A DNA stretch of 64,000 bases, taken from Sceloporus undulatus. Lineage: Eukaryota; Chordata; Lepidosauria; Squamata; Phrynosomatidae. The translations under genes were made by a program, and so were the position numbers. The stretch spans positions 127,845,329 to 127,909,328 of the forward strand of contig NC_056525.1 in NCBI RefSeq assembly GCF_019175285.1. Direction: 5' to 3'. The notes beneath the pieces were generated by a model. That model was not told where the DNA came from. It did not search any database and was given only the letters and a program-made list of their open reading frames with translations. Shown piece after piece: positions 1 to 9,785 of this stretch (its first letter is position 1; each line of letters begins with the position of its first letter).

Positions 1-59
1 GTTTGCTATGATTTGTAAAAAGAAAATTGTATATGTACATGAGTGTGTGTGTATGTGTG

Positions 60-149
60 TATAGAGAGAGACTACAGCAAAGCCTTTGACTGCATAGATA
101 ATGAAAAACCGTGGATTGATTTTAAAGACATGGGAGTACCTTTACATTT
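60..149 (+). mobile_element. LINE reverse-transcriptase fragment
   Basis: The short frame reads DYSKAFDCIDNEKPW and then KDMGVPLHL. This is reverse-transcriptase motif A of an RTE or related LINE (compare DYAKAFDCVDHNKLW of Bov-B). Only about 30 codons remain before the sequence folds back on itself. Confidence 0.6.
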
Positions 150-273
150 GTTTGTGACAAGAGGCTACCCTCAGAACAGAATATGGAGAAACAGAATGTC
201 TGACCCCCTTTCTGATTCAGAATCATTCTGTTTCTCCATATTCTGTTCCTGAGGGTAGCCTCTTGTCACAAAC
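150..273. repeat. 49-bp foldback of LINE sequence
   Basis: The left arm 150-198 and right arm 224-273 are near-perfect reverse complements with one bulged base and a 25-base loop. The left arm continues the LINE reading frame, so the right arm is an inverted duplicate of it. Confidence 0.85.
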
Positions 274-974
274 AGCTGCAGGTCACTTGTTTTGAGGTCA
301 GAATGAGGCATCCAACACGTCACCATTACCTTGGCATTTTGTTCCGACTTCAGAACAGGTGACTTGCAGCGGTGGTAGATGCTTGCCCTTGTAGACAGCC
401 TCCTTGCCACAGAAAGTGAGGGTATAGTAACAGTGGGGAAACAGGAAACTGTGGGGCCAGGATACTCTGGGCACAGCCTTGGTGGTCCAATTTTGCCACG
501 TCGTTGCCAGTTTTGCCATCCTAGTGTCCCTGTCTTGCTGGACTCTGTGGTGTCTCTTTCCCAACCTCCAGCTGAACTGGTCTTTGTGGGAGTCAATATG
601 ACTCACCTTGCTTAGCCCTTTTGTGGGGACTTTGGTCGGGCATACGCAGATGTGGAGCAGCAGTTTCTTCCATATCAGTCTATTTTGCACTGGTTTCTTG
701 TCCAAATGCCATTCCCTGCTTGCAAATTGACAGGGGTTAATATAATTGATTACGGAGAGATGGGCCTTATTTGCGGGCCATTTAGTTAATTATGCCTGGG
801 TGGGGGAAGCGTGCGCACTAATTGCTGCTCGTGGACGCAGAACTCTGGGCTGTGATGGTGGTGCAGTGGCTTTCAGACACATTGAATTGCTGTTTCCATC
901 ATTTCTAGTTGTGGTTGTTCATCTGCTGTCAAATCAGCATCAACTTATGGCAACTCCATGAATGAGAGACCACC
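274..974. other. No recognised feature
   Basis: Unique-looking non-coding sequence. Short open frames on both strands show no family resemblance. Confidence 0.5.
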
Positions 975-1199
975 AAGGCTGCTGCCACACTGCAGAATTA
1001 GAGCATTTTGACACAACTTTAACTGCCATGGCTCCATCCTATGGCATCCTGGGATCTGCGGTTGTGGCGCCAGAGCTCTCTGGCAGAGAAGGCTAAATAT
1101 CTCACAAAACTTTTTTAAGTCCCAGCATTCCATAGCATTGAATCATGGCAGTTAATGCAGTGTCAAACTGCATTAATTCGACAATGCAGATACAGCCCT
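975..1199. mobile_element. MITE of the CAGAGCTCTCTGGCAGAGAA family
   Basis: The two ends are imperfect inverted repeats (CTGCCACACTGCAGAAT against a degraded partner ending ATGCAGATACAG). The core contains GCCAGAGCTCTCTGGCAGAG and CCATAGCATTGA. The same family recurs at 2,640, 30,514, 42,222 and 52,908. Confidence 0.6.
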
Positions 1200-1737
1200 A
1201 GACATCCTCTTAGCTGCCCTTGCTCAGGTCTTGCAAACTCAAGGCTGTGCCTTCCTTGACAGAAACAACCCTGTTTGTAACGTGTTCTCCCTTCTTTCCT
1301 GCTGCCTTCCATTATTGCCTTTTCCAGGGAGTCATGCTATCTAAAGTATGTCTAATGTATGACAGTCTCAGTTTAGTCATTTTAGCATCTAATTCAGGCT
1401 TGATTTTCTCTTGGACCTATATATTTGTCTTTTTGGTGGTCTATAGTAGCTATAAAATTCTCTTCTAGCATCTTATAACAAATTAATCATGTTTTTCCCT
1501 GTCTACTTTCTTCATTCTCCTGCTTTCACATCCATACACAGAAACTGAAATACCATGGCATCAATGAGCCTGACTTTCGTGTTCAACAGTATAGCATTAC
1601 ACTTGCATTTCTATCATATCCAAAGTAAGAGCAAAATCCAGCTGTTAGTCTGAAGTGGAGAAGACCCACTGAGTCAGCGAAACGTAGTAAGTCAACACCT
1701 ACATAACTTCCATAGATTCAGGGCCATAATGTGGTAC
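1200..1737. other. No recognised feature
   Basis: AT-rich non-coding sequence with nothing recognisable. Confidence 0.5.
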
Positions 1738-1905
1738 TGTGTTGTGTATGTTGTGTGCCTTCAAGTCGTTTCTGACTTATAGCGACCTTAAGGTATGGCG
1801 TTTTCTTGGCAAGATTTGTCCAAGGAGGTTTGCCATTGCCTTCCCCTGGGCATCGAACCCTAGTCTCCAGAGTCCTAGTCCATCACTCAAAGCACTACGT
1901 GTAGT
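1738..1905 (-). mobile_element. tRNA-derived SINE, reverse orientation
   Basis: The words TTCAAGTCGTTTCTGACTTA, GCGACC and GGTTTGCCATTGCCTTCCCC, then CGAACCCT and CTCCAGAGTCCTAGTCC, are the reverse of a SINE that is abundant in lizards. The B-box remnant is near 1,853. Confidence 0.7.
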
Positions 1906-2062
1906 ACTACTGAGTAATAATTGGATTTGTCCAGGCACACCTGGGGATGAACTTGGCAGTGAAACTCTGGAGGGTAAGCACTCCTTTATCCTCCCCGCTT
2001 CTCTGAATTTGCTCTTTTTTAAATATTGCCACTCTTGGTGTTATTGTGAATTCTCTGCTTTA

Positions 2063-2299
2063 CAGCCGGCCCTCCTTATCCACTTATTTTTTATACACGG
2101 ATTCAAGCATTCATAGCTTGAAAATATTTTTTAAAAGTATAAATTTCAAGTATCAAACCTTGATTATTTTTTTTTCCATTTTATATAAGGGACACCATTT
2201 TGTGATGCCATTGTATTTAATGGGACTTGAGAAGACACGGATTTTGTTATTCATGGGGGATCCTGGAACCAAACCCCAGCAGATAGCAAGGGTCCACTG
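2063..2299. mobile_element. Tigger/pogo-like MITE with TA target duplication
   Basis: It begins TA|CAGCCGGCCCTCC and ends GGGTCCACTG|TA, as pogo-class elements do. Inside are the family words ACGGATTCAAGCAT, CTTGAAAATATT and GGGACTTGAG. It carries no transposase. Confidence 0.75.
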
Positions 2300-2422
2300 T
2301 ATATGAGGGACAGAACATTATTATTATGCCAGAGCATTTAATGAGATTTGAACATCCATGGATTTTGATATCCATAGGTGGGGTCCTAGAACTAAACCCC
2401 AGCGGATACCAAGGGCCAACTG
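2300..2422. mobile_element. Truncated second copy of the same MITE
   Basis: Adjacent partial copy with ACATCCATGGATTTTGATAT and an end GGGCCAACTG|TA. The left third is missing. Confidence 0.65.
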
Positions 2423-2639
2423 TACACTTAAATGGATAAAAATTAGTAATGTGTGTTTAATAACAACAACAACAACCATGGTGTGTAGATTTCATAGTAT
2501 TGGGACTATGGGCAGCGAGAGAAAGGCACACATCCTCTTTTATTGTTAATATAGATATAATTCACTTGATAGTTCATATATAGTTTTCCAGTACTGTATG
2601 CTTCTTTGGGGGAAATTCTGTATTGCTCAGAATCTGAGG

Positions 2640-2995
2640 GTGCATCTGCATTGTAGAAACATGGCAGTTTGGCCCCACTTTTAACCGCCATGGTGCCATT
2701 TTTACAGAATCCTGGGATTCGTAGTTCTGTGAGGCACCAGAGAACTTAGGCTGAAGACCTTTGTCAAACTGCAGATCCCAGGACTCCATAGCAATGGTTT
2801 CATAGCGTATTAATGTGGGTTTTTTTAATTGATTTTAAACCTTTTTGTAAACATTTTTTAATTTCTGAAAGCCGCCTCAGGTCCTGTCCTGGAAGAAAGG
2901 TGGCATATAAATGAGGTAAATAAACAAATAAATAAAAGAATTATGGGCTGCAGCACTTAAAAGTGGTGTCAAACTACATTGTTTTCACAATACTG
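2640..2995. mobile_element. MITE interrupted by a SINE 3' tail
   Basis: MITE halves (2,640-2,805 and 2,941-2,995, both with ...AAGTGGTGTCAAACT-like words) flank the 3' tail of a tRNA-SINE at about 2,812-2,940. The tail has AAAGCCGCCTCAGG, GGTGGCATATAAATGAG and a run of AAATA units. Confidence 0.55.
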
Positions 2996-3478
2996 AGTCT
3001 CCTCAGAGTCTTATTTCCTGAGGAGAAAAACCTCAACACTCTCATTTTTTGTTCCTTTTAACAAACTCCTCTATCTCCCGCCTCGGAGTCAAAATTTATC
3101 CAATCCGGTGAGCCGGTGGCTATGATTGACAGGCCTTTCCCCTCCCTCCGCCTCGAGATTATGGGGGGGGCACTAAGCTCCTCCCACACATTTACCGCCC
3201 CACCCCTTTTCCCCACCAACCGCCACTTTGGTCCCTCCCCCCGTCCAATCCTCACGCGCCTCAACCTCCCCGTTCCCACTCCCAACTGTCACTCCCAACT
3301 GTCGCTCTAGCCCCACCCACCCCGCTCAACCCTTTCGCCGAATGTCCCGCCCCCAACATCAACCACCAATCAGGATGTGAGCTCCTCCCTTTTTTCCTCC
3401 TCAGCTCCTCCCCCTCCTGATTCCTCGCCATCCCATTGGCCCCCGGCCGCCCTCGCTCCCCGCCCAGTAAGCGGCTCC

Positions 3479-3493
3479 GTTGCCCGTGGCAAC
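3479..3493. promoter_or_regulatory. RFX X-box
   Basis: GTTGCC-CGT-GGCAAC is a perfect inverted repeat of the RFX half site with a 3-bp spacer, fitting the X-box consensus RYYNYY-N(1-3)-RRNRAC. RFX factors drive axonemal dynein and other cilium genes through such sites. It sits about 40 bp from CCAAT and GC boxes. The redundant copy at 7,696-7,710 keeps both half sites and differs only by a CG-to-TG type change in the spacer. Confidence 0.7.
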
Positions 3494-3639
3494 GTTGGTA
3501 GTTGGTCGGAGCTCTGCCAACGGCCAAGAGTTTGAGGAGGAAGAAGTTGGGAAAGGTGTGTTTTAGGGGGGGCACAAAATGGGAGGAGAGGGAGGAATTA
3601 TGGGAAGGGGGTGGCTGGTGGAGGGAGGGGGAAATGGGG

Positions 3640-3828
3640 ACCAGGGGCGTAGCCAAGGGGGGGGGGGTTTCTGGGGTCCGGACCCCCCCTACAGCAGGAG
3701 GAGAGAAACGGGCTCTTGTTGGAGCGCGCGCGTGCACGCAAGCAGCCCCAAACAAGCGCCAGCAGGGGCCACTTGCTCTCCTCGGGGACGGTGGCTTTAA
3801 GGGACAATTGAGAGCCAGCTGGGAGAAG
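3640..3828. repeat. Unclassified GC-rich repeat (GGGGCGTAGCC end)
   Basis: It starts GGGGCGTAGCCAAGG plus a G run and a short palindrome GGGGTCCGGACCCCCC, features of a MITE-like end. It is absent from the inverted copy at 6,648-8,695. Confidence 0.35.
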
Positions 3829-3926
3829 TGACTTTTTTTGGACAACAGTTCCCAGAATCCACCAGCACAGTGTGGCCCTGCTGGCCAGGGGACCCTGGGA
3901 GTTGTAGTCCGCTCCAAAAAAAGTCA
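3829..3926. mobile_element. 98-bp MITE with perfect 14-bp inverted ends
   Basis: It starts TGACTTTTTTTGGA (3,829-3,842) and ends TCCAAAAAAAGTCA (3,913-3,926), a perfect inverted pair. The core has CAGTTCCCAGAATCCACCAG and CCCTGGGAGTTGTAGTCC. A related copy is at 35,733. Confidence 0.8.
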
Positions 3927-3987
3927 TCCCATAGCATTGGGACTGGTGAGTCTTGTGTTCAAATCTCAGCCATGGAACTGGGGGATA

Positions 3988-4020
3988 TTATTAATATTAT
4001 TATTATTATTATTATTATTA
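3988..4020. repeat. (ATT)n microsatellite
   Basis: About 11 ATT units at the insertion point of the next MITE. Confidence 0.9.
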
Positions 4021-4350
4021 CACTCATCCCTCCAAATGTGTGGCTTTAATTATTCAGGGATTTGATTAATATGTTCTTTCTAGGAATCTCTAGGTCCTCC
4101 AGTGCAACTCTATGGTCAACCTTAGCTAAAAGTTGCATTGAAAGACCTAGAGATTCCTAGAGAGAATACTCTACTAGGCCTTTGTAGATCCTCCAGTGCA
4201 ACTCTGTGGTCAATGTCCAGCAGATATTGACCACAGAGTTGCACTGGAGGACCTAGAGATTCCTAGAGAGGTGTCCTCTCATTTTAAAACATGGTGTTTT
4301 TGTTATTTGCGCTTTCCCCATATTCACAGGGGTCTTGTGCCCCTAACCCT
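4021..4350. mobile_element. Tigger-like MITE, related to 63,394-63,755
   Basis: It is flanked on the left by TA and starts CACTCATCCCTCC. It shares CCTAGAGATTCCTAGAGAG, CCTCCAGTGCAACTCT and CCCCATATTCACAGGGGTC with the complete element at 63 kb. Internal foldback: 4,088-4,120 pairs with 4,140-4,165 and 4,190-4,265. Its right end is lost. Confidence 0.65.
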
Positions 4351-4358
4351 TTGGATCT

Positions 4359-4523
4359 CTTTGGAGTATGCTGTTTAAATGACACACGTATCTTAAGAGT
4401 GCAGATACTGTGCCAAAGCTGCGCTCCGGTCCTTAGAATCGGAGCATGGCTTTGGCGTGGCTTCTGGCCTCTTAGGGACTTGAGAAGATACGGATGCAGC
4501 ATTTAAACAGCATACCTCCAAAG
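4359..4523. repeat. Foldback element
   Basis: The outer ends CTTTGGAGTATGCTGTTTAAAT and its inverse (4,500-4,523, ending CCTCCAAAG) pair, with further pairing inwards around the CCAAAGC words. A matching copy lies in the inverted contig near 7,300-7,460. Confidence 0.65.
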
Positions 4524-4626
4524 TGCCCCGAATCAGCTTTATTTGGGCCTGTCTGTTCGTGCCCAAAAAACCCTTTAAAAACAGCTCCTGACTCTTTCTT
4601 CGTCTCAGCTGCCTACCTCGCAGGGA

Positions 4627-4790
4627 GAGCCAGGCGTGGCGTAGTGGATTTGAATGCTGGACTGAGACTCTGGAGACACCCCTCTTAAGCTTAAAAAACT
4701 TTGGGCAAGTCACACTCTCTCAGCCTCATAGGATGGCAATAGCAATAGTAATCCTGCTCTGGAGAAACTCACCAAGAAAGCCCTGTGATA
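4627..4790 (+). mobile_element. tRNA-derived SINE
   Basis: It starts GAGCCAGGCGTGGCGTAGTG with A-box-like TGGCGTAGTGG, then CTGGACTGAGACTCTGGAGA and GGGCAAGTCACACTCTCTCA. Confidence 0.65.
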
Positions 4791-4794
4791 GCCT

Positions 4795-4995
4795 TCAGGT
4801 TGTTTCCAATTTGTGTTGATCCTATTATAGGGTTTTCCTTGGCAGATTTTTCACAGATTTCCCCATTGCCTTCCCCAGAGGCTGAGAGAGTGTGACTCGC
4901 CCAAGGTCCATGGCTAAGCCAGGATTCAAACCCTGGTCTCCCAGTGTCCTAGTCCAATGCTCAAACCATTTGCAACACTAGCTCTAGGTTTGCCT
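4795..4995 (-). mobile_element. tRNA-derived SINE, reverse
   Basis: It carries CCCCATTGCCTTCCCCAGAG, GCTGAGAGAGTGTGACTCGC and CAAACCCTGGTCTCCCAGTG, the reverse of the SINE at 4,627, so the two copies sit head to head. Confidence 0.7.
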
Positions 4996-5324
4996 TAGGG
5001 TTGCCGCCGCAAGTCAGAAATGCCTTCGAGGCACACAACAGCAACAACCTCACAGGGCTGTTGTTGGGAGAAGAGAATTGAGAGGGAAATCCCTTTTGTA
5101 CGCAGTCCTGAGCCCTTTGAAGAAAGTGAGATCTAATAATAACATTAATAATGAGAATTTTTTTAGCAGTCATGATGCACTGAGGATGCTTTCTGGAGGA
5201 TGGCCAAGAGAACAGATAGTCCCTTTCATCCACACTGGAGAAATAACCCGGTTTGGCACTGCTTTAACTCTTTCTGGCTCAAGGCTATAGAATTCTGGGA
5301 GTTGGAGTTTGTTTTGGTCCCAGA

Positions 5325-5794
5325 GCAGAGCGGAGCAGATGTTGAGAAGCTGGAGCGTGTTCAGAGGAGGGCAACTTAAATGGTGAAGGGTCTAGAAGCC
5401 CTATGAGGAGAGACTTAGGGAGCTGGGTATGTTTAGCCTGGAGAAGAGAAGGTTAAGAGGTGATATGATAGCCCTGTTTAAGTATTTGGAGGGGTGTCAT
5501 ATTGTGGATGGAGCAAGCTTGTTTTCTGCTGCTCTATAGATAAGGACACGGAACAATGGATGCAAGCTGCAGGAAAAGAGATTCCACCTCAACATTAGGA
5601 GGGACTTCCTGACAGTAAGGGCTGTTCAACAATGGAAGATGCAGCCTCAAAGAGAGGTGGAGTCTTCTTCTTTGGAAGTCTTTAAACAGAGGCTGGATGG
5701 CCTTTTGTTAGGGGGTGCTTTGATTGTGAGTTCCTGCATGGCAGAAGGGGGTTGGACTGGATGGCCCTTGGGATCTATTCCAGTGCTATAATTC
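5325..5794 (+). mobile_element. CR1 LINE, 3' end
   Basis: Contains the hallmark CR1 3' text: AGGTGATATGATAGCCCTGT, AGAGATTCCACCTCAACATT, GGAGGGACTTCCTGACAGTA, AGGCTGGATGGCC and GGGTTGGACTGGATGGCCCT. It is absent from the inverted copy. Confidence 0.9.
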
Positions 5795-5885
5795 TAAGAT
5801 TCTACTAGCTTGGTAGACGAAGGGAATGTGGTAGATGTAGCATATCTTGATTTCAGTAAGGCCTTTGACAAGGCCTCCTCCCCAT
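5795..5885 (+). mobile_element. CR1 reverse-transcriptase fragment
   Basis: It reads LVDEGNVVDVAYLDFSKAFD, which is RT motif A of CR1. It lies downstream of a CR1 3' end, so it is a separate insertion. Confidence 0.8.
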
Positions 5886-6368
5886 GAGATTTTTGTAGGG
5901 AACGAATTCAGAGACATAGCCAGGTTCATCTGGAATATCAGTATGCAAACCTTTGAGAGTAACTGTGTGAAACTGTGAGGAAGCAGAACAAGTTTTTAAA
6001 TACATTTTAAATGTTAAGGTGTAAAGCTTTTTACTTTTTAAAATGGTTTAATTGCTTGTTTTTTAAACTTTGTATCTATATTCTTAAAGGTTCTGTATTG
6101 TTGTATCAATTGCATAAATGAATGTGATTTTAGATCCAGCTCTGAACTTGGTTATGCCACATTTGGCCAACCTCTAAACAGGCTAGGAGAAATGAGGAAA
6201 TGGATAGAGGGTAGGAGACAGGAAAGAGAGAGAGGATTGGATCATGCTGTGGATGTTGGAGTTGGGGAAATGGCCGTGCCAAATTCTGTACTCATTCCCA
6301 ATCATTTGCCCGTCATTTCTTTCCATGTCCACCTTGTGTTTTCTCATGATGCATACGGCTTCTTACAG

Positions 6369-6514
6369 GCTCCATTGGTGAAAGATGAGCACTCGACGGC
6401 GTGGTGCATCTGGTGACAAGAAAGGGCGGCGGAGTGCTGGCCGTGGACCAGGCCCACCTGTGCCGAAGACCGAGTCTCCCCTGCCGCCAGTTGTTCCTGA
6501 TGATGAACCTCCTG
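6369..6514 (+). CDS. DNAH2: Candidate first coding exon of DNAH2
   Basis: A polypyrimidine-AG acceptor at 6,368 is followed by 16 bases of leader and an ATG at 6,385. The frame stays open for 43 codons to a GT donor at 6,515 and ends in phase 1. The peptide starts MSTRRRGASGDKKGRRSAGR and continues Pro/Glu-rich, low-complexity and basic, with no predicted domain. Known DNAH2 proteins also open with a poorly conserved, charged, disordered segment, so the assignment rests on position, strand and composition. Its donor phase does not match the phase-0 acceptor at 19,870, so at least one exon is missing between them, perhaps in the 6,548 or 15,421 gap. It could instead belong to another gene. Confidence 0.5.
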
Positions 6515-6547
6515 GTATTTTTTTAAAATTCAGGTTTACTGATCTCA

Positions 6548-6647
6548 NNNNNNNNNNNNNNNNNNNNNNNNNNNNNNNNNNNNNNNNNNNNNNNNNNNNN
6601 NNNNNNNNNNNNNNNNNNNNNNNNNNNNNNNNNNNNNNNNNNNNNNN
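6548..6647. other. Assembly gap, 100 N
   Basis: A run of exactly 100 N just after the candidate first coding exon. The contig to its right is an inverted, shortened copy of sequence to its left. Confidence 1.
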
Positions 6648-8695
6648 GGCCAAGTGTGGCATAACCAAGTTCAGAGCTGGATCTAAACCCACATTCATTT
6701 ATGCAATTGATACAATACAGAACCTTTAAGAATATAGATACAGAGTTTAAAAAACATGCAATTAAACCATTTTAAAAAGTAAAAAGCTTTACACCTTAAC
6801 ATTTAAAATGTATTTAAAAACTTGTTCTGCTTCCTCAGTTTCACACCGTTACTCTCAAAGGTGTTACAAGATCCCTTTGCACACTGATATTCCAGATGAA
6901 CCTGGCTATGTTTCTGAATTCGTTCCCTACAAAAATCTCATTGTCAAAGGCCTGACTGCCATCAAGATTTGCCGCATCCACCGCTCTCTCAGCCTCTGGG
7001 GAAGGCAATGGCAAAACCTGTGAAGAAATCTGCCAAGGAAAACCCTATAATAGGGTCAGTGTAAACTGGAAACAACCTGAAGGCTATCACAGGGCTTCCT
7101 TGGCGAGTTTCTCCAGAGCAGGATTACCATTGCTATTGCCACCCTCTGAGGCTGAGAGAGTGTGACTTGCCCAGGGTTTTTAATGCTTAAGAGGGGCGTC
7201 TCCAGAGTCTCAGTCCAGCATTCAAACCCACTGCGCCACGCCTGGCTCTCCCTGCGACGCAGGCAGCTGAGCCCAAGAAATAGTCAGTAGCACTAAGTGT
7301 TTTTGGGGTGCTGTTTAAATGCTGCATGCGTCCCAAGAGGCCAGAAGCCACGCCAAAGCCATGATGCTCCAGTTCTAAGGACCGGGGCGCAGCTCTGGCG
7401 CAGTTTCTGGACTCTTAAGAGACGTGCGTCATTTAAACAGCAAACCTCCAAAGAGGCCCAAAGGGTTAGGGGCACAAGACCCCCGTGAATATGGGGAAAC
7501 CGCAAATAACTGGAGCGCCATGTTTTTACCCGAGAGGACACCTCTCTAGGAATAATCTCTAGGTCTTCCATTGCAATCCCCATCTTTCCTCCCTCTCCTC
7601 CCATTTTTTGCCCCCCCCCCCAAAACACACACCTTCCCCCAACTTCTTCCTCCTCAAACTCTTGACCGTTGGCAGAGCTCCACCCACCTACCAACGTTGC
7701 CATGGGCAACGGGGCCGCTTACTGGGCGGGGAGCGAGGGCCGCCGGGGGACCAATGGGATGGCGAGGAATCAGGAGGGGGAGGAGCTAAGGAGGGAAAAA
7801 GGGAGGAGTTCACATCCCGAGTAGTGGTTGATGTTGGAGGCGGGTCATTCAGCGAAAGAGTTGAGCGGGGGGTGGGGCTAGAGCTTCATGAGTGACAGGA
7901 GAGTTGGGAGTGGGAACGGTTAAGGCGCGTGAGGGATTGGTCGGGGGAAGGGACCAAAGCGGCGGTTGGTGGGGAAAAGGGGCGGGGCGGTAAATATGCG
8001 GGAGGAGCTTAATGCCCCCATAATCTCGAGGCGGAGGGAGGGGAAAGGCCTGTCAATCATAGCCACCAGCTCACCAGATTGGATAAATTTTGAGTCCGAG
8101 GTGGAAGATAGAGGAGTTTGTTTAAAGGGAATAAAAACTGAGAGGGTTGAACTTTTTCTCCTCAGGAAACAGCACTCAGTACAGTGAAAACAATGTAGTT
8201 TGACACCACTTTTAAGTGCTGCAGCCCATAACTCTTTTACTTATTCCTTTATTCACCTCATTTATATGCCGCCTTTCTTCCAGGACAGGGCCTGAGGCAG
8301 CCTTCAGAAATTAAAAAAGGTTTACAAAAAGATTTAAAAGCAATTTAAAACCAACACATTAATACCCTATGAAACCATTGCTATGGATCCTGGCATTTGC
8401 AGTTTGACAAAGGTCTTCAGCCTTCTCTGGCGCCTCACAGAACTACGAATCCCAGGAGTCTGTAAAAATGGCACCATGGTGTTAAAAGTGGGGTCAAACT
8501 GCCATGTTTCTACAATGCAGATGCACCCTCAGATTTCGAGCAATACAGGATTTCCCCCAAAGAAGCATACAGTACTGGAAAACTATATATGAACTATAAA
8601 GTGAATTATATCTATATTAACAATAAAAGAGGATATGTGCCTTTCTCTCCCTGCCCATAGTCCCAGTACTATGAAACCTACACGCCATGGTTGTT
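6648..8695. repeat. Right arm of inverted duplicate 1 (contig between two gaps)
   Basis: This is the reverse complement of 2,471-6,168 with two internal deletions. It contains a second copy of the promoter block and X-box (7,696-7,710). It fills the whole contig between two 100-N gaps, so it is probably an alternative-haplotype or redundant contig placed in the wrong orientation. Confidence 0.92.
7696..7710. promoter_or_regulatory. RFX X-box in the redundant promoter copy
   Basis: GTTGCC-ATG-GGCAAC. Both half sites match the copy at 3,479-3,493. Confidence 0.65.
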
Positions 8696-8795
8696 NNNNN
8701 NNNNNNNNNNNNNNNNNNNNNNNNNNNNNNNNNNNNNNNNNNNNNNNNNNNNNNNNNNNNNNNNNNNNNNNNNNNNNNNNNNNNNNNNNNNNNNN
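8696..8795. other. Assembly gap, 100 N
   Basis: A run of exactly 100 N that ends the inverted contig 6,648-8,695. Confidence 1.
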
Positions 8796-8989
8796 TGCAT
8801 GTTGTTTTAGTGCTTAGTTAAGATGTTATGATGGGGAGGATATCTTTTGTAGGCAGGATGCTCCTCTTTCTGGCCATATGGCCATAGGGAGATTTTCAAA
8901 GTCCAGGAAATTTAAAGTCCATTTGCATTTCAACAGGGACCCCTCTTTTGTAATCCAATATGTCTCCATTCCAGTGAGGTCACAGGCCT

Positions 8990-9150
8990 CTCCTATTTGG
9001 TTTGTAACATCTTGCCTGATGAAAAAGCCCATGGAGCTTCAAAAGCTTGCAACAAGTATATTATGTATTTCGGTTGGCCAATAAAGGTATCACTGATGGA
9101 TTTTCGTTTGTATTTTGTTAAATGGCTAACACAGCTACCCATGCATGTCC
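8990..9150 (+). repeat. Unclassified repeat tail
   Basis: Contains GCTTCAAAAGCTTGCAACAA and TTGGCCAATAAAGGTATCAC, then GGCTAACACAGCTACCC. Similar words occur at 30,740-30,830 and 52,800-52,870. A Penelope-like origin is possible but not shown. Confidence 0.4.
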
Positions 9151-9159
9151 AAAGAAGGA

Positions 9160-9785
9160 CAGCCAAGGTAGTAAAGGATCTGGAAACCCAAGTCCTGTGA
9201 GAAATGACTTAGGTAGCTGGATATGTTTAGCTTGGAAAAGAGAAGGCTGAGAAATGACATGACAATCATCTTTAAACATCTGGAAGGATGTCAAGGTGAA
9301 CAGTGCTACTAAAAAATGGCAGACTATGAACTGGCAGTAGACCCCAAGCCATTGGCTGCTGGTCCCTGGGAAGTCTCCAGGAAAGAAAGAAACCATTGTA
9401 GTCAATGGGCACAAATATGATACCAGCCTCTGGCACATGGTGGGTCCTGCTCTCCCTCAGGAAGCTTAAGATGCACTGAGGTATAAGATGAAACACTTAT
9501 ACAACAATGTAGAAGATGTTCTGGAGACTAGAACGTGAACCAGTGAGTAATAATACAAGAAAAGAGTTTCCACGTGAATGTTAAGAGGAATGTCCTGACA
9601 GTAGGAATGGTTTGAAAGTGGAATCGACTGCCTCAGTGGGTGGTGAACACTTTTTTGAAGGTCTTTAACCAGAGTTGAAATGACCATCTCTCAAGAGTAC
9701 CATACTTTCACTGTGGATTCCCACATGGCAGGGAGTTGGAATAGATGGCTCTTGGAATCCCTTTCAGTCCAATGGTGCTATGGGT
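9160..9785 (+). mobile_element. Old CR1 3' end
   Basis: Diverged CR1 words: GGACAGCCAAGGTAGTAAAG, AGCTGGATATGTTTAGCTTG, TTAAGAGGAATGTCCTGACA and TGGAATAGATGGCTCTTGGA. An unrelated stretch of about 200 bp interrupts it near 9,300-9,500. Confidence 0.75.

Larger units (their letters stand above)
3060..3835. promoter_or_regulatory. CpG-rich promoter-like region, probably the DNAH2 promoter
   Basis: This GC- and CpG-rich block stands out from its AT-rich surroundings. It has CCAAT boxes at 3,100-3,104, 3,245-3,249 and 3,366-3,370, an inverted CCAAT (ATTGG) at 3,435-3,439, a GC box at 3,458-3,465 and an RFX X-box at 3,479-3,493. No TATA box is obvious, as is usual for CpG promoters. A possible splice donor at 3,555/3,556 (GAAAG|GTGTGT) would let a short non-coding first exon join the coding exon at 6,369. 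The spread of CCAAT boxes would also allow bidirectional transcription. A redundant inverted copy lies at about 7,600-8,130. Assignment to DNAH2 is an inference from position and from the X-box. Confidence 0.6.
2471..6168. repeat. Left arm of inverted duplicate 1
   Basis: This segment, which includes the CpG promoter block, recurs inverted at 6,648-8,695. The copy lacks about 3,640-4,232 and about 4,890-5,822, both blocks of transposon sequence. The rest aligns base by base with scattered differences. The copy starts and stops exactly at the gaps at 6,647/6,648 and 8,695/8,696. Confidence 0.92.

Noticed and set aside
3261-3917. 218-codon open frame on the minus strand
   Set aside because: It is a by-product of the stop-poor GC-rich promoter block. 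The composition is Pro/Ser-rich without any domain, and overlapping frames on the other strand are equally long.
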